Shown in pieces: positions 6,801 through 8,898 of a stretch of DNA of 8,898 nucleotides (positions are counted from its first letter, which is position 1; each line of letters begins with the position of its first letter). The notes under the pieces were generated by a model that was given only the letters and a program-made list of their open reading frames with translations, had not been told where the DNA came from and ran no database searches. The position numbers and the translations under genes were made by a program. This DNA comes from Hyphomicrobiales bacterium (GTDB lineage Bacteria; Pseudomonadota; Alphaproteobacteria; Rhizobiales; Aestuariivirgaceae): NCBI GenBank assembly GCA_020029455.1, contig JAIBJH010000098.1, forward strand, positions 1-8,898. The letters are read 5' to 3'.

Positions 6801-7087
6801 AGGCACCCATGGCGCCGAGGCCCTCCGAGAGGGTCGCAGAACTGGATACGCTCGAGGTGAATGAGGCCATTCGCCAGATCGTTCATGCCGGAGAAAAAGC
6901 GGCGGAGATGCCGCCCGCTGAAGCTGTGGCAACGCCGCCCGCTGATGAAGCTGCAGCCGAGGCAACGCCTGCCCCAGGCGCCGCCGATGTGCCTTCGCCG
7001 CAAGAGACCAAGCCCAGGAAATCTTCCGGTGGCAAATCGAAGAAGAAGGCCAAACCCCATCCGAAAAAGCTGCAAGCGAGCGAGTGA
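3854..7087 (+). CDS. Membrane-bound c-di-GMP phosphodiesterase: periplasmic domain, ~7 TM, PAS, degenerate GGDEF, EAL
   Basis: The 1077-residue product should hydrolyse cyclic di-GMP at the inner membrane. In order: signal sequence (1-31, cleavage near AARA/ET; a lipobox-like VVAC ends at C26), periplasmic domain (about 32-190), seven hydrophobic helices (about 194-395, resembling 7TMR sensors), PAS (about 411-527), GGDEF-like (about 538-700) and EAL (about 710-960). The EAL site is intact: E743 of EALARW, N804 of VNIS, E836 of EITES, D866-D867 of DDFGTG, K887 of LKMD, E923 of AEGIET and Q943. The GGDEF site is lost: SGSMF (615-619), metal Asp positions now G574 and S576, and no RxxD inhibitory site, so cyclase activity is not expected. 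The tail (965-1077) is Ala/Pro/Glu-rich, then Lys-rich. An in-frame TAG at 3842-3844 makes ATG 3854 the first possible start; it lacks a ribosome binding site. Confidence 0.93.
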   Translation: MIRRRPVITAYFQALFAAFICLVVACGAARAETIVDINSSMRAIDLSVHGATVEADRRSIAIELPESRFMKRTLLELDAVGPGPKFTWTIYSIHNASGARRELVVAIDPQRLSASRIFPMKPFGRRAEKIISTLAADQFVPRTEGALEAYAFQLEPDAAIAVAVEGPAPMSGIRLYDEAAFSKRENSVAFLRGAALTVTLIISLFIVGLYSVRSHSAFVVGGIVALSCLQFMALESGFLDRFRDGILNATFSLQQLRAWSEGLLASSFALAAWGLTAPNARPRRSLWWTVLVFLLFAGLSVLGWYYPDVAAAAGRVVAAAAAGLGFLLALQAWRNGEGAMSMGLTLWSALLVWIFLAAAAVLSPYEAPIIHAGLLAGLATVVAILSFALARLALAQGYLSNAYLTGAASRSLALAGGRHYLWDWRPNDNRLVLGEELAASLGHDAAKFQGPDASRMLLALIHPADQMAYRRATVIDALSPGDVIDADIRIQGTDGHYRWYALRAAAIPGASSLSERAVGTLTDITDKKEMEGRLITEAVRDPVTGLPSRAIFNDRLERELAKSIGLPVRVLLIGLSRFNIFNEGLGHDLGDRMLLVAGQRIAECLLPDETLARVSGSMFAVMFIEAIGKRGSDTLASEILDRLEEPLTLAGRDVHLSASIGISLPGSPGIVPATLHDQATRALAAAQARGHGTFLAFDETMVNEKAAEATIELDLRRALNLGEIEVHYQPVFYLTSRTLVGFEALARWSNRRGGYFPPSEFIAVAEQSGLVGEISAVVLAEAARQLGVWLRTMARNRKLFVAVNISADQMSDAGLFDRISTTIERELLPPASLTVEITESIAMRFPERARRLIARLKAIGVSVSCDDFGTGFSNLASLRDLHFDTLKMDRSFITEGGMDGRGGTILASVIELAHNLGMQVVAEGIETEEQALLLEAMAVDLGQGYWLGEPISSVEVPALLAVLPVAEAAPPLVPESEAPEPGQAPMAPRPSERVAELDTLEVNEAIRQIVHAGEKAAEMPPAEAVATPPADEAAAEATPAPGAADVPSPQETKPRKSSGGKSKKKAKPHPKKLQASE

Positions 7088-7110
7088 GCACGCGCCGAGT
7101 CTCTGAATGA

Positions 7111-7149
7111 ATTGCCCTCTCCCAACGCAGTGCGTCGGGCGAGGGCAAT
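7111..7149. terminator. Hairpin between convergent genes, probable bidirectional terminator
   Basis: ATTGCCCTCTCCC (7111-7123) pairs with GGGCGAGGGCAAT (7137-7149), 12 of 13 positions complementary. The intervening bases continue the symmetry as ACGCA-G-TGCGT (7125-7135), so a longer stem is possible. It lies 24 bp after the EAL stop and 44 bp beyond the YqgE stop, the expected place for a shared terminator. No good T-run follows on either strand, so the termination role is inferred from position. Confidence 0.55.
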
Positions 7150-7193
7150 CCAAATGCGATAGCAAAACCAATTCCGCCTAACTTCATTCCGCT

Positions 7194-7766
7194 TCAGGCG
7201 TGGCCTGCTGCAGCCGAGAGCTTGGAGGGATCAATGCCGAGCGTCTCCATGGCGCGGGTGTGTTTCGCGGCAAAATCATTTGAGAAGACCAGCTCCTTGC
7301 CGAAATCACAGTGGAGCCAGCCATTGTGGAGGATTTCATTCTCGAGCTGTCCCGGCGACCAGCCCGAATAGCCAAGCGCCAAAAGAAAGCGCTTCGGCCC
7401 CTTGCCGTCTGCAAGGTGCTGCAAAATGTCGAGCGTTGATGTCACCGAAACTTGCGAGTTGATCTGCAGCGTGTGTTCACCGGTATAGTCCGGCGAATGC
7501 AGCACGAAGCCGCGCTGCTGCTCTACGGGCCCGCCCATATAGACCGGAACCTGCGACAGCTTCTCGGCTCTCTCCTGCGGCAGCTTGGAAAGATCGATCT
7601 GATCGGCAAGATCAAGAAAGCTCATGCCGGCAAGCGGCTTGTTGACAATGACGCCCATGGCGCCTTCCGCCGAATGAGCGCAAAGGACGATGACGGATGC
7701 CGAAAACACCGGCTCCGAGAGGCTTGGCATGGCAATGAGCAGCTTGCCTTGCAGGTAGCTATCCAT
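7194..7766 (-). CDS. yqgE: YqgE/AlgH family protein (UPF0301, DUF179)
   Basis: The 190-residue product has the signatures of this widespread family: LIAMPSLSEPVFSASVIVLC (10-29), HSAEGAMGVIVNKP (31-44), YMGGPVEQQRGFVLH (76-90) and GYSGWSPGQLENEI (132-145). Length is normal. The biochemical function is not established; AlgH was linked to alginate regulation in Pseudomonas, but that does not transfer safely here. No signal peptide or membrane helix is seen. The start is forced: an in-frame TAA lies at 7776-7778 (minus strand) just upstream, so ATG 7764-7766 is the first possible ATG. An out-of-frame ATG four bases earlier reads only Met-Asp-Gly-stop. No clear ribosome binding site precedes it. 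It is transcribed divergently from the DsbD-like gene and convergently with the EAL gene. Confidence 0.93.
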   Translation of the reverse strand: MDSYLQGKLLIAMPSLSEPVFSASVIVLCAHSAEGAMGVIVNKPLAGMSFLDLADQIDLSKLPQERAEKLSQVPVYMGGPVEQQRGFVLHSPDYTGEHTLQINSQVSVTSTLDILQHLADGKGPKRFLLALGYSGWSPGQLENEILHNGWLHCDFGKELVFSNDFAAKHTRAMETLGIDPSKLSAAAGHA

Positions 7767-7880
7767 CCATTGAGTTTAGCACGCCAATCATGGCAACCAA
7801 ACGGCCCCCGAACCGCCTGAAAAATCGTCCTGACGGGAAGGTGACTTTGCAGTGAAGTGCCGATCCGCTATCTGGCGTTT
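7767..7880. promoter_or_regulatory. Divergent promoter region between yqgE and the DsbD-like gene
   Basis: This 114-bp spacer must hold the promoters of both divergent genes. A weak match toward yqgE (minus strand) is TTGGTT (7800-7795), 16 bases, then TAAACT (7778-7773), which would start transcription close to the ATG. Toward the DsbD-like gene, TTGCAG (7847-7852), 15 bases, then CTATCT (7868-7873) would also start near the ATG at 7881. Both matches are poor and may be chance. No inverted-repeat operator stands out. Confidence 0.3.
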
Positions 7881-8642
7881 ATGAACAGGAGAACGCTACT
7901 TTCGGGCGCTTTCACCTTGCCATTGCTGAATGGCGCCCATGCCGAGGATTCACCATGGAAGGCGCGCTTCCTTGATGGCGGCTTTGACGGAACAAACTAT
8001 TGGGCCGGCCTTTTCATTAAAATATCCAAGGGCTGGAAAACCTATTGGCGCGTTCCCGGCGCGGGTGGCATTCCGCCGCAAGTTGAAGCTATGGGCAGCA
8101 ATCTCAAATCGGCAGAATTGCTTTTTCCCGTGCCGCAGCGATTTTATGACGAAAGCGGAGAATCGATTGGCTACAAGGATGAAGTGGTCTTTCCCTTGAG
8201 GCTTGCGCCGCGCGAGGTTGCTGCTCCCTTGGAGGTCAAATTCTCAAGTTTCTTCGGTGTCTGTGAAGTTGTGTGCATTCCAGCACGCAGCGAAGCAAAC
8301 TTGAGCTTTGCCATGGGCTCCAACAAATCCCCTGATGCCGTGCTGTTGGCTGAATGGCAGCAAAAAGTGCCCGTGCTGTCGGAGAATGGCCCTGTCCTCT
8401 CCGCTGCTGTCACAATGGGCAACAACAAGCCCGCCCTCGACATTCATTTCAAGGGGAAAGCCGACGACTTCTTCATTGCAGGCTCTGACAGATTCTATTT
8501 TCATGCCCCGAAGATTGAAGATGAACGGGCAAGCTTGGCGGTATCTGGTGCCAAATCACTGGATGAACTGAAGGGCCGGTCCCTTCAGATCGTCACCGTC
8601 ATGGGCGGCAAGGGCCTTGAGCAGACGGTTTTGGTCCGTTAA
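7881..8642 (+). CDS. Exported stand-alone DsbD-alpha-like thiol-disulfide domain protein
   Basis: The 253-residue product resembles the N-terminal (alpha) periplasmic domain of DsbD, which passes reducing electrons to periplasmic thiol partners. Seen: a twin-arginine-like signal, MNRRTLLSGAFTLPLLNGAHA (RRTLL at 3-7, likely cleavage after residue 21), the family motif GWKTYWRVPGAGGIPP (51-66), and a cysteine pair C128/C132 in GVCEVVCIPA, the probable redox site. The membrane beta domain and thioredoxin-like gamma domain of full DsbD are absent, so a separate electron donor (CcdA/ScsB-like) would be needed; none is in the window. I chose ATG 7881 because it puts the signal peptide at the N-terminus; the same frame also has GTG 7857, adding MPIRYLAF. 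No ribosome binding site is clear. The peroxiredoxin gene follows after 26 bp, likely the same operon. Confidence 0.85.
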   Translation: MNRRTLLSGAFTLPLLNGAHAEDSPWKARFLDGGFDGTNYWAGLFIKISKGWKTYWRVPGAGGIPPQVEAMGSNLKSAELLFPVPQRFYDESGESIGYKDEVVFPLRLAPREVAAPLEVKFSSFFGVCEVVCIPARSEANLSFAMGSNKSPDAVLLAEWQQKVPVLSENGPVLSAAVTMGNNKPALDIHFKGKADDFFIAGSDRFYFHAPKIEDERASLAVSGAKSLDELKGRSLQIVTVMGGKGLEQTVLVR

Positions 8643-8656
8643 GCCCGTTCCTTCAC

Positions 8657-8662
8657 AAGGAG
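8657..8662 (+). promoter_or_regulatory. Ribosome binding site of the peroxiredoxin gene
   Basis: AAGGAG lies six bases before ATG 8669, a near-ideal site. It selects 8669 over the out-of-frame ATG at 8664, which reads only Met-Arg-stop with its TGA overlapping the real start. Confidence 0.75.
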
Positions 8663-8668
8663 CATGCG

Positions 8669-8898
8669 ATGACGATCAAGATTGGTGACAGGCTGCCGGA
8701 GGCGGAGTTTTTGGTGCCGGGGCCGGATGGTGCGGAAAAGAAAACGACCGGCGACATATTCACCGGCAAGAAGGTTGTGCTTTTCGCGGTGCCCGGCGCC
8801 TTCACGCAGACTTGCAACAACTTGCACCTTCCGGGCTATCTCATCGACCATGACGCCATCAAGGCCAAGGGCATCGACACAATCGCCTGCACAGCCGT
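8669..8898 (+). CDS. Prx5-type peroxiredoxin, N-terminal part (3' end outside window)
   Basis: The first 76 residues are present; the family is usually about 160 long. Peroxiredoxins of this group reduce hydrogen and organic peroxides using a reactive cysteine, mostly with glutathione/glutaredoxin or thioredoxin as donor. The peroxidatic site PxxxTxxC is intact: P42-G-A-F-T46-Q-T-C49, followed by HLPGY. C74 (IACTA) is the usual non-peroxidatic cysteine of the next strand. The start MTIKIGDRLPEAEF matches the family and no signal peptide is seen, so it should be cytoplasmic. It sits 26 bp after the DsbD-like gene in the same direction, so co-transcription is likely. The resolving-cysteine region and any fused glutaredoxin domain are beyond the window. 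Confidence 0.93.
   Translation, partial: MTIKIGDRLPEAEFLVPGPDGAEKKTTGDIFTGKKVVLFAVPGAFTQTCNNLHLPGYLIDHDAIKAKGIDTIACTA

Noticed and set aside
6910..6944. Short direct repeats that might suggest a CRISPR or larger tandem array
   Set aside because: Only two 11-bp units, in frame in a low-complexity protein tail; no spacers or further copies.
8664..8672. A two-codon ORF (ATG CGA TGA) overlapping the peroxiredoxin start
   Set aside because: AAGGAG is better spaced for the ATG at 8669; a nine-base frame is expected by chance.
1..8898. Search for tRNA, rRNA, insertion sequence, prophage, CRISPR or defence genes
   Set aside because: No tRNA cloverleaf, transposase, integrase, repeat-spacer array or known defence domain was seen; nearly all the window is ordinary core genes.

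Overview
The window comes from a GC-rich alphaproteobacterium, most likely of the order Hyphomicrobiales (Rhizobiales). I base this on gene order (end of the cytochrome oxidase assembly gene SURF1, then threonine synthase, an M16 peptidase and a RimJ-type acetyltransferase) and on how closely the proteins match what I know of rhizobial versions. No genus can be named from the sequence alone. All calls come from reading motifs; no database search was run.

Layout. 1-231: 3' end of a SURF1 gene, cut by the window edge. 232-396: intergenic, holding an inverted pair of REP-like palindromes (277-375) that reaches to within about 20 bp of the next start. 397-3657: three genes on the plus strand with gaps of only 11 and 13 bp, very probably one operon: thrC (threonine synthase), a processing-protease-like M16 zinc peptidase and a RimJ/RimL-type GNAT acetyltransferase. 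3658-3853: a palindrome-dense spacer with three nested or adjacent inverted repeats and a possible 15-codon upstream ORF. 3854-7087: a large membrane-bound cyclic-di-GMP protein with a signal peptide, periplasmic domain, about seven membrane helices, PAS, a degenerate GGDEF, an intact EAL phosphodiesterase domain and an unusual acidic-then-lysine-rich tail. 7088-7193: a short convergent spacer with a hairpin. 7194-7766 (minus): a YqgE/AlgH (UPF0301) protein. 7767-7880: a divergent promoter region. 7881-8642: an exported stand-alone DsbD-alpha-like domain. 8669-8898: the start of a Prx5-type peroxiredoxin, cut by the window edge and probably co-transcribed with the DsbD-like gene.

How the genes fit together. 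SURF1 serves haem-copper oxidase assembly. thrC ends threonine biosynthesis, and the peptidase and acetyltransferase genes look like its operon partners without a shared pathway. The EAL protein should lower c-di-GMP in response to a periplasmic or membrane signal and a PAS signal. The DsbD-alpha-like protein and the peroxiredoxin form a plausible thiol-redox pair, one in the periplasm and one in the cytoplasm.

I found no convincing new multi-gene system. The points most worth a second look are non-coding: the REP-like pair whose copies differ only in structure-preserving ways, the palindrome block before the EAL gene, and the small ORF that may couple translation to the EAL gene.
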